DNA of 64,000 nt from Paroedura picta (GCF_049243985.1 NC_135377.1:64738145-64802144); one strand, 5' to 3'; shown: positions 10,559 to 22,289, counted from the first letter of the stretch. Notes: generated by a model from the sequence alone, not told the origin. A program made the numbers and translations.

Positions 10559-11454
10559 GGGCCATTTCGCACGGCTTCAAAGTAGCACAATGGTTGCTAT
10601 TTGGAAACGCTACTAATTTGACATAACCCACGACGTCGTAGACAATCTGCAACAATCCTGAAACCAATCAGCAAAAAGCCCTTCGTTGTGGCGCTTTCAG
10701 GGGAATCCAGAAAAGTGGATTCACCCTCCGGATAGCGATACACTCCTGCAACCAATCTGCAACAGTAGCGCTAAAGATCTGTGCGTTACCATTGTTGCTG
10801 GTTCTTCAAAGTCCCTCCCCCTGGCTCTCTCCTCCAAACTTCCGGCGAAGCGATCGCCATTTTTTTTTCTCCGAGCGAGCGGGGATAAACGCACCGGCGA
10901 GCCTCTTTCTGTTTAGAGGCTTCCCTGGCTTCAGTCCTTCACCTTTAGTCACTAAGCACAAACCACTGAAAAGCCCGTTTGCTGAAATAAAGTCCCTTTA
11001 TTTTTTACAAATAAATTCAGCCGAAAATCGGGCCTGTGAGAGGGGGGGGGGATTTTTTTTTTATCACTCGAGGCAGCGTGCAAACGATCATACAATCAAG
11101 CGACAGCTCACATTAGGCAGCTGGATGGGTCTCTCCGTAGCAACGAATCTACCTAGATTCGTTGCTATGGGTTGTTTTTTTTAAAAAAAACCTTTCTTAA
11201 AGGGAAAGGGGCTGTTTGGGAGCATGCTAACGGCTGCCCATTGGCTGCTTGACGGCCAGGGGCGGGACGAGCTTGGCAATAGCGCTTCCTTTCTAGCGAT
11301 TTCTGCCCAGACCGGAAGCCTGTGGGAAACGCTAAAAAACGCAACTGATTCCACTACAAAGGCAGGTATGCATAACGACGAATTCCACTATTTTAAATGG
11401 CGATTTTTCATTCCGCAAACAATTTGCAACAAAGATCCCTGTGCGAAAAGGCCC
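10559..11454 (+). mobile_element. Non-autonomous PIF/Harbinger-like DNA transposon, copy 1
   Basis: 896-bp element. The termini are GGGCCATTTCGCAC... and the inverted ...GTGCGAAAAGGCCC; flanking CAA at 10556-10558 and 11455-11457 gives a 3-bp target duplication. An internal 30-bp hairpin (TAGCAACGAATCTA and its complement) lies near 11138-11168. There is no transposase; internal short open frames look incidental. The 3-bp duplication and GGGCC ends suggest PIF/Harbinger, but this is tentative. It is inserted in a family-A MITE. Confidence 0.8.
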
Positions 11455-11496
11455 CAAGTTTTGAGAGGAACCTCAGTGAAGTATAATGCTGTAGAG

Positions 11497-11624
11497 CAGG
11501 GGTAGTCAAATGGTCGCTCTCCAGATGTCCATGAACTACAATTCCCATAAGCCCCTGTGCTGGCAGAGGCTCATGGGAATTGTAGTCCATTGACCTATGG
11601 AGAGCCACAGTTTGGCCCTCCCTG
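11497..11624. mobile_element. Family-C hAT fold-back MITE, nested
   Basis: CAGGGGTAGTCAAATGG start and CAGTTTGGCCCTCCCTG end around a hairpin with GCCCCTGTGCTGGCAGAGGC, inside the family-A copy. No clear 8-bp duplication. Confidence 0.8.
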
Positions 11625-11717
11625 CTATTTGGCATTGTCCCCTACTGAAGCCCCCATTCTCCCCAGGCTCTATCCCCAAATCTCCAGGATTTTCCCACCC
11701 TTGATCTGGTAACCCTA

Positions 11718-13390
11718 CTTCCCATCCCTGCCAATGGACTTGGTAACCGTCATAAAAGAAAAGTTGTTGTAAAACTAGTTTTAAATACTGCGTGGAAAAT
11801 ATGCAGTCACCTCTATGAGGGCGGCATGCCATGAAGAATCAAAAATACTATGGTGAAAACAGTGCCACGTTCAGAAATTTTTTTAAAGACATTTTGGGGG
11901 CAGACTTTTTGCGAGGTTTCCTGCCGTGCATAATACTCCCCAGATGACAAGGCTGCAATGGGCAACCAGAAAGAACCGTTCCAAGAACCTACATACTATA
12001 TAAATATTGTTGAGCTTTCCCCCACTTTCCCTGAGCACTAAGAAGCTCTGGTGGCAGTGCTCCAAGTTTTGGTTTTCTTTGGAGGAGAAAGAGCGCAGCC
12101 GACATATGGTGTCATTGAAATATTTGCTTTAGTCACAAATATACAAGTCATGTTTATTCAGATGATTTATTAGTGATTTTTCCATACACTACACTCATAG
12201 AGGCTTACAGTACACTTAATGAAATTGGCAAAATGATACGAAAGATCAACAATGGCTTGTATCCTACTCCACAAAGTTGGACGTTTTCCTCCATCCTTCT
12301 GGAATCTAGCTTTCTCATCTGTTTCTTTTACAGACCTTCAAGCAGGGAAGGGCATCTCATGAGGCAGGAGGTTCACTACTCCACATTAAGTCCTCAGAGA
12401 CAAAATGTAAACATTCCCAAGATGCCAGGTCACTCTTCGGCCAGTTCACTCTTCTCTGTCTCTCTCACCCCTACCCCCACCTCTGGCTTTTCTTAAACCC
12501 AAAGCTACACCTATTGGTATGACCAGGTCTCCTGCTATAAGAGATGACCCCCTGCTGGACCCCTCCTCTACAACCTCCACTGCTGTTCAGAACGACTGGT
12601 GGAGCAGAAGCAAAAATTGCCAGTGTGATATCATTTCCAGGGTGAACCAGGAAGTGAAGCCATGCCACTCTAGGTAAAACCATAACATTTCTGCTGAATC
12701 CTAGATTGGCATGGCATTATTTCTGGGTTTATCTCAGAAATGACTTCAGACCATTGATATGACAGCCTCTTATCATGTGTCCATCCCTCCCTCCCCCCCA
12801 GGTGCCGCTGGCTGACAATCCTGAGACATTGGTCAAGCCACCATGGCATGAGCCAGTAGCAACATGACACCTAGGCAGCAAAATTAGGAACGCAGTTGCT
12901 GGACGGCATGCCTATTTGAATTGAAGGGATTGTGGGGATCACAGATAAATTTGAAAAGCCATTTTCTGTGTGCAATTACGGATGCTCCCAAATGTGTTGC
13001 TGCTCCCACGAGCAGAGCTGGGCCAAAACTCTTTCGAGGCAAGGGCATGAATTAGTGCCGTGAAGTATCATGTCAGGATACTTACATCTGAAGTGGCTTC
13101 TGGATTGTTGCCACTGACTTGTAAAGATTCCTTTACGATTGGGCTCCTGTGATGTTCAGAAAGAACTAGTAGCACCCTGTTCTAGGCCCATTAATTTCAA
13201 AGGGTGTAAATGCTGAAGGCAGCCATTCTTCACTGTGCTTACATATGAAATTTGGGATGAGATTGTATAAAAGTCTCTTCTTCCATCTGAAGAAACCCTG
13301 AGCTCACCCTGGAGCCTGATTTTTCAGACCCACATCTCTGGCTTTTCTGTGAAGCTTCCTCTTTTTAAACAAGAAGAAAAGAATTCTGTC
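11718..13390. other. Intergenic, nothing recognised
   Basis: 1.7 kb with no recognised repeat or gene; short open frames on both strands carry no familiar domain. Confidence 0.5.
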
Positions 13391-13570
13391 AGGGATGCCA
13401 ATCCCTGTCTTCAGACTAAAGAGACCGGTTCCCCTGGAGAAAATGGCTGCTTTGGAGGGTGGGCTCCTTAGCATTATACTCCACTGTGTTCTCTGCCTGC
13501 CCCGAATCCTGCCCACTCCCAGCTCTGCTCAAAGGCCCAAAGTTTTTCATATTGTAGACCTGGCAACCCT
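13391..13570. mobile_element. Family-A fold-back MITE
   Basis: AGGGATGCCAATCCC left end and ACCTGGCAACCCT right end, with core GGTTCCCCTGGAGAAAATGG. Confidence 0.8.
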
Positions 13571-13755
13571 CCCTATCATAACTATCCCCATGGGAAAACA
13601 TTCCTGGTCCCCTACCCCTACCCCTACCCCCACCCAGGTTATTTTGATCCGTCCAATAAAGTTGTGCTTTTTGTCACTGCAAAATAATGATGGTTTGATT
13701 TTCAGCCAACTGTATATGTGTGCATGCTTGCGGTTTTGAACGAGACTGTATAAAG

Positions 13756-13854
13756 CAGGGGTAGTCAAACTGCGGCCCTCCAGCGAACGCTGGCAGGGGC
13801 TCCTGGGAATTGTAGTCCATGGACATCTGGAGGGCCGCAGTTTGACTACCCCTG
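13756..13854. mobile_element. Family-C hAT MITE, one arm shortened
   Basis: Ends CAGGGGTAGTCAAACTG and CAGTTTGACTACCCCTG, with a perfect 8-bp duplication GTATAAAG (13748-13755, 13855-13862). The left arm lacks about 35 bp that the right arm keeps, so the hairpin is asymmetric. Confidence 0.93.
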
Positions 13855-13862
13855 GTATAAAG

Positions 13863-14535
13863 GTTAAGAACCTACCGCCAGTGTGCACAGGAGGAGCTCA
13901 ATGCATTGCTGCACTGCTAAGAACTCCCCTTGTGAGGTTGCTTCCAAATCTGCCCCGATGGTTTCTCAGATCAGAATGATCCCTTCTCTAGTTGTATGAA
14001 AGAATAGCAGGTATCTTATCCATTTGCTCTTCTAGTTGGATAACCAAAGGGATAATAAATATTAGCGGGGGGGGGGGGAGACAGAAGGGTTTGATCATAA
14101 ATCTGGTCCAGAGGAGCTGACATGGCTTTTATTTTGTGTTTTGGTATCGCTGAGTTTCAGGATGGTTCAGGAATGGGCGGTGGGCACCGATCCAGATATC
14201 CCTGCTACTGCCCTAAGGATCCAACCCCAACAGTAACACAGCTTCACAAACCACGTGGCATTTATTACTGAGAAATCACTGCGGATTAGTGCACAAATCA
14301 TGAGCAATTTTACTTTTGTTCATGTTTCCGTCTTCAGCTTCCAGCCCAGCAAGTAAGAGCCAATGAAGCTAGCTGGAAGGGGGTGTGCCTTTGCAGTCTG
14401 TGGATCCCAGAATTGCCAATGTCGGCTTGGGAAATGTTTTGAGGGTGGGGAGCCTTGGGGGGGGGGGTGTTGGGGGAAGGAGCTCAGCAGGTCCAGGTTG
14501 CAACAGAACCCAGTTGCTGAAGTTCCCATGCCCTG
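13863..14535. other. Intergenic, nothing recognised
   Basis: Contains G homopolymers near 14067 and 14457; no gene or repeat recognised. Confidence 0.45.
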
Positions 14536-14541
14536 CTTTAA

Positions 14542-14774
14542 CCAGCTTGGTGCAGTGGTTAAGAGCGGTGGCCTCTAATTTGGAGAACTGGGTTTGATTC
14601 CCCACTCCTTCACAAGGCAGCCAGTTGGGTGACCTTCGGCCAGTCTTTCAGGGCTCTCTCAGCCTCACCTACAGGATGTTTGTTTTGGAGAGAGGAAGGG
14701 TAGGTGATTGTAAGCTGCTTTGAGACTTCTTTAGGTAGTAAAAAGCAGGGTACAAAAAACCCAGTCCTTCTTCT
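14542..14774 (+). mobile_element. Sauria-type SINE
   Basis: tRNA-like head GCTTGGTGCAGTGGTTAAGA (A box), B-box-like GGGTTTGATTCCCCAC, body, and tail GGGTACAAAAAAC followed by CTTCTTCTT. A nearly full copy, abutting a family-A MITE. Confidence 0.88.
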
Positions 14775-14775
14775 T

Positions 14776-14980
14776 TGGGTAGCCAGTTTTGGCAGGAGAC
14801 TTTGTGGGTGGAGCCAGGACTAGGCGGGATTTGGGGTGGGGAAGGACCTCAGTGGAGTATCATGCTATGGAGGCCACCTTCCAAAGCAGCCATTGGCTCC
14901 AGTGGAACTCACCTATGTCTCTTGGAAATGACCTATAATTCCAGGAGATCCCCAGGCCCCACCTGGGGCCTGGCATCCCT
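14776..14980. mobile_element. Family-A MITE (duplicated block copy 1)
   Basis: Family-A core GTGGAGTATCATGCTATGG. Together with the last bases of the SINE tail it is repeated about 1.5 kb downstream. Confidence 0.8.
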
Positions 14981-14989
14981 TCTGAGCTA

Positions 14990-15565
14990 GTAACTGCATG
15001 GACCGGAGAACCAAAAGAGATCAGAAGAAGAGCTAAAATTGGCAGGGAAGAAAGATTCACAGGGGTAGATCACAGACTTAAACCGAAGACACCCGGATGG
15101 GCACTTAAAGAAATAAAAATGTATATCAAGTTATTCTGAACTGTCCTTTTGCAGTATACTGATACTGTACTCATTTGGATTTCATGTGGATTCACAGGCA
15201 ACACATGGTTTAAAAGGGGATGCGTCTATTTAAGTCAACTTGATTGTCTGAGATCTGTGTTTGCTGCTTTGCAATGCATAAACTCTTACATGTTTGCAGT
15301 TTGCTGTGGTCCTGGAGAATGGAAGGGAGGGGACTGTACGGTTCTCAGTTTTATCTAAAGCCAGGAAATATGTAAAAAGGCAGTAGAAACATGATCTTCT
15401 GCAGCTGTGTACAGTGAAATACTCAGAAAAATCAGACTGGGTTAAACACAAAACACCCTCATAGGCCTGTCTGGAGGAAAAATAGACAAATTCTAAAAAA
15501 GGTGGACAGGTAAGGCTGCAAAAGCCACAAGCAAATATGCTTTTTGGTGCCTTAATGGCGCTCAT
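14990..15565. other. Intergenic, nothing recognised
   Basis: No repeat or gene recognised. Confidence 0.45.
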
Positions 15566-15569
15566 ATTT

Positions 15570-15655
15570 ATTGTAGCATCAGCTTTTGAGAGCCAGAGCT
15601 GATGCCACAATAAATCCTCTAGACCTTAAGGTGTCGTGGGACTCCTTGTTATTCT
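15570..15655 (+). mobile_element. Penelope-like 3' tail remnant
   Basis: AGCTTTTGAGAGCCAGAGC, then ATAAATCCTCTAGACCTTAA and GGTGTCGTGGGACTCC follow the tail consensus seen at 30050-30170 in the opposite orientation. Confidence 0.6.
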
Positions 15656-16051
15656 GTGGGACAAAGATGTATTCACAACGCGATTCCAAATAGTGTGCAA
15701 ATGAATTTGAACATAGCCTTTTGTATTCTCCCCCCAGATCATCTCATTCCAGACTCTTACATCCATGAGGATCCTCGGTATAATAATCCTCGGAATAATA
15801 CCAGGAAAATGCTGGCATCTCTGCTCGAGAACCATCTAATCACTGCCCATTAAACACCACCGATTAAACACTGCCCAAGATTGGACATGCAAAATAGGCG
15901 GTGGTTTAAAATATTTTTATAATTTTAAAATGTAATTGTTTTAATCGTGTGTGTATGTATACATTTTTTAAAATATAGCGCTCAGGGTAGATAACAATAG
16001 AATAAAACAATGCATATATATGTCACACTGAGCAGGATATAACAAAAATTA

Positions 16052-16079
16052 TATCAATATCAATATCAATATCAATATC

Positions 16080-16158
<79 letters not shown>
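16052..16158. repeat. (ATCAAT)n / (AAT)n microsatellite
   Basis: Five hexamer units run directly into about 25 AAT units. Confidence 0.97.
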
Positions 16159-16189
16159 CATCAATACATCAGTACTACATGAATAAAGC

Positions 16190-16247
16190 CCTGGTCTGGA
16201 TAACGCAAGCTAACCTGAGCTCATCAAATCTCGAAGACTACGACGAG
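16190..16247 (+). mobile_element. 5S-rRNA-derived SINE fragment
   Basis: CTAACCTGAGCTCATCAAAT and TCTCGAAGACTA resemble the 5S rRNA segment CCTGATCTCGTCTGATCTCGGAAGCTAA. Confidence 0.5.
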
Positions 16248-16262
16248 TTGGCCCTTCTTCTT

Positions 16263-16450
16263 TGGGTAGCCAGTTTTGGCAGGAGACTTTGTGGGTGGAG
16301 CCAGGAGTAGGCAGGATTTGGGGCTGGGAGGGACCTCAGTGGAGTATCATGCTATGGAGGCCACCTTCCAAAGCAGCCATTGGCTCCAGGGGAACTCACC
16401 TATGTCTCTTGGAAATAAGCTATAATTCCAGGAGATCCCCAGGCCCCAGG
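16263..16450. mobile_element. Family-A MITE (duplicated block copy 2)
   Basis: About 95% identical by eye to 14776-14960, including CTTCTTCTTTGGGTAGCC outside the MITE. Confidence 0.8.
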
Positions 16451-16553
16451 TTAGTTTATGGAGGGGAGGCAACTGAGGAATCTCAGGGTTGCTATGTAGA
16501 GGAAGGCAATCTAAAAACTACCTCTGTTGTTTTCTTGCCTGAAACCCCTACAA

Positions 16554-16915
16554 CAGGGATTCCCAGCCAGGGGTCCAGACGGGGTCTGTGACCTTTCCCC
16601 TTCTGCCTTAATGGTCTCAGCCACAAGTGAACCAGCCACTTACATTGTTCCCTCCCCCCTCTCAGGTGTGAGTTCACTTGTGGTTTCTGTATCTGGGAGG
16701 GGGAGGAGTCTTAAACCACATCCTGACTTTCCCTCCCCAGTGGTCCTTGAGCCTGCCTGTTAATGCAAGTGGTGATGTCACTTCCTGTGACATGCAACTG
16801 CTGGGGGGCGTGGCAGGGAGGTGTGGCCAGCTGGCATCACTTTCAGGCTTCCTCGAAGCCTGAAAAGGGATTTTAGGGGCTTTTTCATGGTCAGACGGTT
16901 GGAAAAGGCTGCCCT
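16554..16915. mobile_element. Family-D hAT-like MITE
   Basis: Left end CAGGGATTCCCAGCCAGG and right end GGTTGGAAAAGGCTGCCCT form imperfect inverted repeats. The same family occurs at 21213 and 22590. Confidence 0.65.
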
Positions 16916-16919
16916 ATAG

Positions 16920-18490
16920 GGTCAGAATCAATCCGCTGTAATGGCATTTTATACATACCTATGAATGAGTAAATATTAAGCACGGTGTGCATAAATACCA
17001 AATCTATTGCATTGCAAAACCATCTAAGAAATAGTCACAATGCAAACCATTCTGCAAAACAAATGACAAAAAGGGAAGAACCAAAAATGTTTCCAAAAAT
17101 ATTGACAACTATATACAAAAGTGAAACAGGGAGTGTTTGGGCATCTCTAGTTTTCAAGCAAGCTGATTATGGATTGTCAAAACGTAGGAGAAAGGGGAGC
17201 CATTTTCTTTCCATGCAAAAAAAGACATTTGACCTAAAATTTCCTGTCTCAATAAAAACTTGTTTGCCCAAACTTTGTGATTTTTCCCTGAAGGGGAATT
17301 AATTCCACAAGGAATTGAACGTGGCAAATAGGGTATAATTACCTCAATAAATTTTTGCTTTGTTTGGGACTCTGAAGCACACAATGACTTTCACAAATGT
17401 ATTTGTTATTCAGAGTTATGTTCTGTGTAATAATTAATCCACACATGTCTGACAGCAGCTAAATCATCCTTTCTTTACATAATATTCAGTAGAATCAAGC
17501 TGTCATTGAAAAGCCCAGGTTTTTCCTTGTCTGTGACACTATCACCTTCAAGCTGTTTGAAAGAGCTATGTTTGGGGTCTAAAAATGCCCAAATCCTAGG
17601 AACCTGGTTGTTCCCCACACTTCTCTTTGTAGCCTTTCTGATGTTTATTTCTTCTGCCTTGAATCTTGGATCACCAAACAGTCAACTTGAGGCTACCAAG
17701 GCCTCAGCTGCAGGTGTTGTTTGCCATTGACAGGTAGGTAACCAGAGAGTGTCTTTTAATTAGAGATGGAATGACTGCTTTGTTAACCCAGCAGTCAGGG
17801 TTATTGTACAAAATCATTGCCATTCTGCTCTGTGATTCACTTGTTAAAGTCAAAATGATGAGTATTTTAAAGATGTCTTTTCCCCTGTTACCTGGGCTGA
17901 TTCTGCGCTTACTTTTTTTCTTTTGTGGATCCTGCTGAATTCAGATCAATTTGAACTTGGGTCTTCCTCTATCCCCCTCCCCACATTGAAACAGAAAGTG
18001 TTCTGCACTCAATTGGGAAAACTCAGAGCAGGGAGGGGAGCCAAGCACAACGGGAATCTATTTCTTTCTTTTCTTGAATGGGGTGGGGTGGGGGAGAGGA
18101 TTGGAGACAGCAGGGGGGGGATAAACACAAGAGGCAAATCTCTGCTGAGAGAAGTTAGGGCTTCTGGAGCGCAGTCACTTTAAGACAAGCCTTGCAACCA
18201 GGAACCAGGAAGTCTTTGAACTGATGTCCTGGCCAATCAGAGAAGACTGCTCTGCTACAGCATTGGAGGCATAAGGCAGTAAGTTAATTCACAAAAAAGC
18301 AGAGATCTGCACTTTTACTAATGTTGATTTTTGAAATATCAAGGCTTATATCCTTTCTGGATATTGCGGGGAAAAGGTAGGGTCCCTCGGGATCAATCAT
18401 GCATGTTGCAGAGGGAAAATTTAAAGCGCCCAAAATCAAAGTAAAAATTGAATTCAGTGTAGACAGCAGGGATTTATTCAAGCTGGCAGT
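16920..18490. other. Intergenic, no recognised transposon
   Basis: 1.6 kb of apparently single-copy sequence. No coding exon recognised. Confidence 0.5.
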
Positions 18491-18554
18491 GGGTAAAAAG
18501 CCCCATGCAGGTTACACCCTAGTTTAGATGGGAGAACCTGGAGGAGGATGAAGA

Positions 18555-19165
18555 GTTAAACTCTCTTTCCCGTCTGTAAGCGGTCCAAAGGCACACTTTG
18601 GCTGCAGGAGCCTGAAGTCTGCATTTTAAAGATGGACAACGGGCATGATCTCCATTATCTTTTGGAGGTTGCTTGCAAAACAGAACACGTTGACTTGGAA
18701 CTAGATCTCACAACCTGCATTTTGACATTCTGAATATTTTAGTATTCAAGCAACGATGCATAGGTTTGTGACATTTTAATGGAATGTGGAGCACTGTGAA
18801 TTTGTGGCAATGCAAGTCTGAAGATTGTTTATGTTAAAATATGCAAGATCTGTAGTGTGCATGATTCAGCAGCATATGAAGAATATCCTAAAGGGGATAT
18901 CAGAGGAGATGTGTAATTAGTATATCTGGATTAGGAATTTCCTGTATTTTTCAAATACTCTCCTTCTATGTCCTGATTGGCTCAAATGAAGACTTCCTGC
19001 TCCTTTTCCTCTCTGATATCCTGAAAATCAGTTAGTCAGTCAGACTGTTAGGACTATCTCTATCCCCTCTCTTTACATAGCTATTCCTCATCTGAATACA
19101 ACTGTTATTTTTTTTTAAGCGGCCTGGTGCTTTACCCCTTTGCATATTTAAACTCTGCCAACAGT
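18555..19165. other. Intergenic, nothing recognised
   Basis: No repeat or gene recognised; a weak 5S-SINE-like patch (TTTAGATGGGAGAACC) sits just to the left near 18523. Confidence 0.4.
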
Positions 19166-19171
19166 TTATTC

Positions 19172-19322
19172 ATAGAATCATAAAATCATAGAGTTGGAAG
19201 GGACCTCATGGGTCATCTAGTCCAACCCCCTGCACCATGCAGGACACTCACAACCCTATTGCTCATCCACTGTAAGCTGCCACCCCCTTGAGCCTTTCCA
19301 GAATCAGCCTCTCCATCAAATG
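19172..19322 (-). mobile_element. CR1 LINE 3' end
   Basis: The plus strand reads ATAGAATCATAAAATCATAG, then AGTTGGAAGGGACCTCATGG and CATCTAGTCCAACCCCCTGC, the reverse of the CR1 terminus ending in TTCTATGAT repeats. Confidence 0.92.
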
Positions 19323-19479
19323 CTCTTAAAATAGGACACATAGAAGGGGCTTGCTTGCTTGATCTGCAGTACCTTGAGTGTAGCAGCCATGTTAATCTGT
19401 GTTGAATATTAGGAGAGGGTTGTTGAGGGAAGGGATATTTGCCTTTCTCCCATCAGAAGCTAGAGGCAGCAGTTAGTTA

Positions 19480-19790
19480 ATTGGGTGCAGAGTGACAAAG
19501 ATGTTCCGGGGCCTGGGGACCAAATCCAATGAGGAAAAGCTGGGGGACTTGGGAATGTTCAGCTTGGAGAAGAGAAGGTTTAGAGGGGACATGAAGGCAC
19601 TCTTGAAGTATTTGAAAGGTTGTCACTTGGAGGAGGGCAGGGAGCAGTTCCTGTTGGCAGCAGAGATTAGCTCCTCTAGTAATGGGTTTAAACTACCTGA
19701 ACAGCACTAACTAGATATTGGGGGGGGGGGGGGCGGATTTCACTGTCAGAGTAGTTCACCACATAGATAATAGTTTTTCTCAAGCAACTG
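19480..19790 (+). mobile_element. CR1 LINE C-terminal fragment
   Basis: Translation shows FSLEKRRFRGDMKALLKYLKG and CHLEEGREQFLL, the CR1 reverse-transcriptase C-terminal block. A G homopolymer lies at 19720-19732. Opposite in orientation to the CR1 piece at 19172. Confidence 0.85.
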
Positions 19791-19799
19791 GTGAATTCA

Positions 19800-21205
19800 T
19801 GGAAGAGGCAGAATTTGAAACAGGGACTTCCCACTCTAATGCTGCTCTACTCTATTAGCTCACAGCAAACTGGCATGTGAGACTAGGGACCAGGAGAGAT
19901 TAAATGTGGCCTGTTTTTCTCCAACAAATGTTGGAGTAGCTTTTCACTTGCGAAACTCTCACTGTTCCTAGAATCCAGCTGAGTTTTGTCACCTCTCCTT
20001 TACTGTCAGTTCATTGCGCTGGCACCAGCAATGAGTCGGTTAAGTTTGTCTGTCACTTTGCTGCCTTTGTAAACCAGCCTGGATCAGAACCCCTGGCAAA
20101 TTCTGAGTTCTGGGAGCTGTGAAGAACCCCCACCGCCATTGAAATCTCTGTCCAAAGACCCAAAGCTTTGTTTTTGTCTGTTTTTCTTGGGGGGGGGGGT
20201 TGCCATATTTCTAGTGTCTGATTTTGAGGGGGAAAGAGAGTTGAGTATTGAGGTTTGATACATTTGTTCCACTATCCAGCTCAGCCAAAACATGCCTATG
20301 TAAGCCTGCCTGACGCTGCAGTTTAAATACCATTCAGGTAGCTTAACATATCTCGGGGTCATTTTATTAAATATAATATTAAACAGATGTTTTGGTCAAC
20401 CCTGCCCATTCCCCCTCCTTGTTACAGCCTCTGTATCACATGACTTTTGTCCACGTAGATTCAACAATTCCCAGCAGAGAATGTTTGTGGGGGTCAGGCT
20501 GAAAGGATAGATCCAACCCTCCTCCCTCTGTTTACCCTGTGATTTTTCACACATGTAGGAAAAGTATAGGATGTTGCTGGGCAAAGTAGTCAGTATCCTG
20601 AAACTCTATGTGTGGGGTTTGTTTTTTTTAAGTTTCTAGCCTGCCAGACTGTAAAAATAGCTTGAAAATATGTGAGCAATGTCTGATGAAATCTCCTAGC
20701 GAGGGAGGTCAGTTGACCGTTCGGCACAGAGGTGAGGCCTGAGTGCTCTGCCTAACTACTTGAACTTTCCCCCTGGGGGAAGCAGGAAATCAGACAAAAA
20801 TAAGCACTTTATACATTTTTGTTCAATTTAAAATAGCTGGGCTGCAGCTTTTCACGTTGCAGGATATGGGCTACCTTTGTACTTTTTTTTCCCTTTTGTC
20901 TTTTTCTACAGCATATAAGAAATGCTCCTAAAACCTTGGTAATGCCAGGCAGAAAGTGACTGTGATGCTGAATTTGTGTCAGTGCTTTCGGTGCTCAAAT
21001 GTACCTCCTCATTATCTCCTCAACCCACATCTGAGAACCCAACATTGTGGGATCATCTTCAGCGACTGCAGGGAGGGGAATGTTGAACAGCATAGAGATG
21101 AGTTTTCAGAATCTTCCGTGATGGGGGATTTATCTGGAGACCATGTTTGCATTTCAATCCTGTGAATGTCCAAGACTTGGGTGGGGATCTCTGGCTTCAT
21201 CTGTG
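19800..21205. other. Intergenic, nothing recognised
   Basis: 1.4 kb without a recognised repeat or gene. Confidence 0.5.
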
Positions 21206-21212
21206 TAACAAA

Positions 21213-21381
21213 GGGATTCCCAACTAGGATTCTGGGGCACCATGGGGTTGCACGATAGCTCCCCAGGGGTCACATGGCCTTTCCCAGAAATTCCGATGTC
21301 TGCAGATATCACTAGATATCACTGAAGCCCATTTCTCCTGTTGCTCTACAGGCCTAGTCTCTTTCTCCACAATGGAAATAG

Positions 21382-21420
<39 letters not shown>

Positions 21421-21562
21421 CTGGCCTGCTGGCTCCCGCATCTTACTTCCATCCATACTTCTCTGAAGCAACAGGGCACCACTTCTGGGGTTCTTTGAGG
21501 CCTGAAAAATATTTCAGGGGTTCTTCCACAGACAAAAGGTTGAAAAAGGCTGGGGAAACAAA
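21213..21562. mobile_element. Family-D hAT-like MITE with (GATT)n inside
   Basis: Left end AGGGATTCCCAACTAGG and right end AGGTTGAAAAAGGCTGGGG. A (GATT)n tract at 21382-21419 has grown inside. Confidence 0.65.
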
Positions 21563-21963
21563 ACCTATGGGCATGCAGCCTGGCACACAGCCTGCCTTCT
21601 GTGATGGAGAAATGAAGGTCACATTGACTTTTCCTGCTGCCTAGCAACCCAAGACAGAACATGGCAAAAGTTCTAAGGTACCAGCAGGCAATCCATGTGT
21701 GGTGTGTGTGTGTGTGTTTTAAATCAGCACTTTATTCATATATACAGACCTAGACAAGAATTAGCAATTAAGGATGGTGCATAGCTATAGTCAGGACCCC
21801 CTGTCAATCTATCCTAGATGATCTTCCTATAGTGACTATACTTCTCTCTGTGCCCAGTTCAACCTCCTGCTTTGGAATGCTTGAAGGGTTGGGAAGGAAG
21901 GCTGAGGATAGTCCCAAAATCTGAGTGAGGTCCTACCACCTGGCATCCCTGTTTGTTCAAATG

Positions 21964-22003
<40 letters not shown>

Positions 22004-22004
22004 G
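21964..22004. repeat. (TTG)n microsatellite
   Basis: About 13 perfect TTG units; a short (TG)n lies at 21701-21717. Confidence 0.95.
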
Positions 22005-22061
22005 GCATGAAGCATCCATAAAGTGGCCTCTCCCCTCCTCCCCCCTCCCTGCCAATGTATG

Positions 22062-22289
22062 TGAGAGCCAATACGGGGCTGTGGCTAAGAGACTCAAATC
22101 TGGAGAACTGGGTTCGATTCCCTATGCAGCCAGCTGGGTGATCTTGGGCTAGTCACAATTCTCTTAGAGTTCTCTCAGCCCCACCTACCTTGTTGGTTGT
22201 GGGAAGAAGAAGGGAAAGGTTTTTACAAGCTGCTTTGGGACTCCTTTGGGTAGTGAAAAGTGGGGTATAAAAAAACAGCTCTTCTTCTT
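22062..22289 (+). mobile_element. Sauria-type SINE
   Basis: tRNA-like head around GGGGCTGTGGCTAAGAGA, B box GGGTTCGATTCCC, full body, and end GGGGTATAAAAAAACAGCTC followed by TTCTTCTT. Confidence 0.88.

Larger units (their letters stand above)
10496..11717. mobile_element. Family-A MITE split by two later insertions
   Basis: Left part GGGCTGCCAACTCCAGGTTGG to 10558 and middle part 11455-11496 (GAGAGGAACCTCAGTG). The right part 11625-11717 ends CTGGTAACCCTA. The PIF-like element and a family-C MITE account for the gaps. Confidence 0.75.

Noticed and set aside
10686-11184. Open frames of 76 and 130 codons that recur almost unchanged at 27876-28308
   Set aside because: They recur because the whole 0.9-kb transposon is duplicated. 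No transposase motif is visible, and the frames run through homopolymers and a hairpin that differ between the copies.
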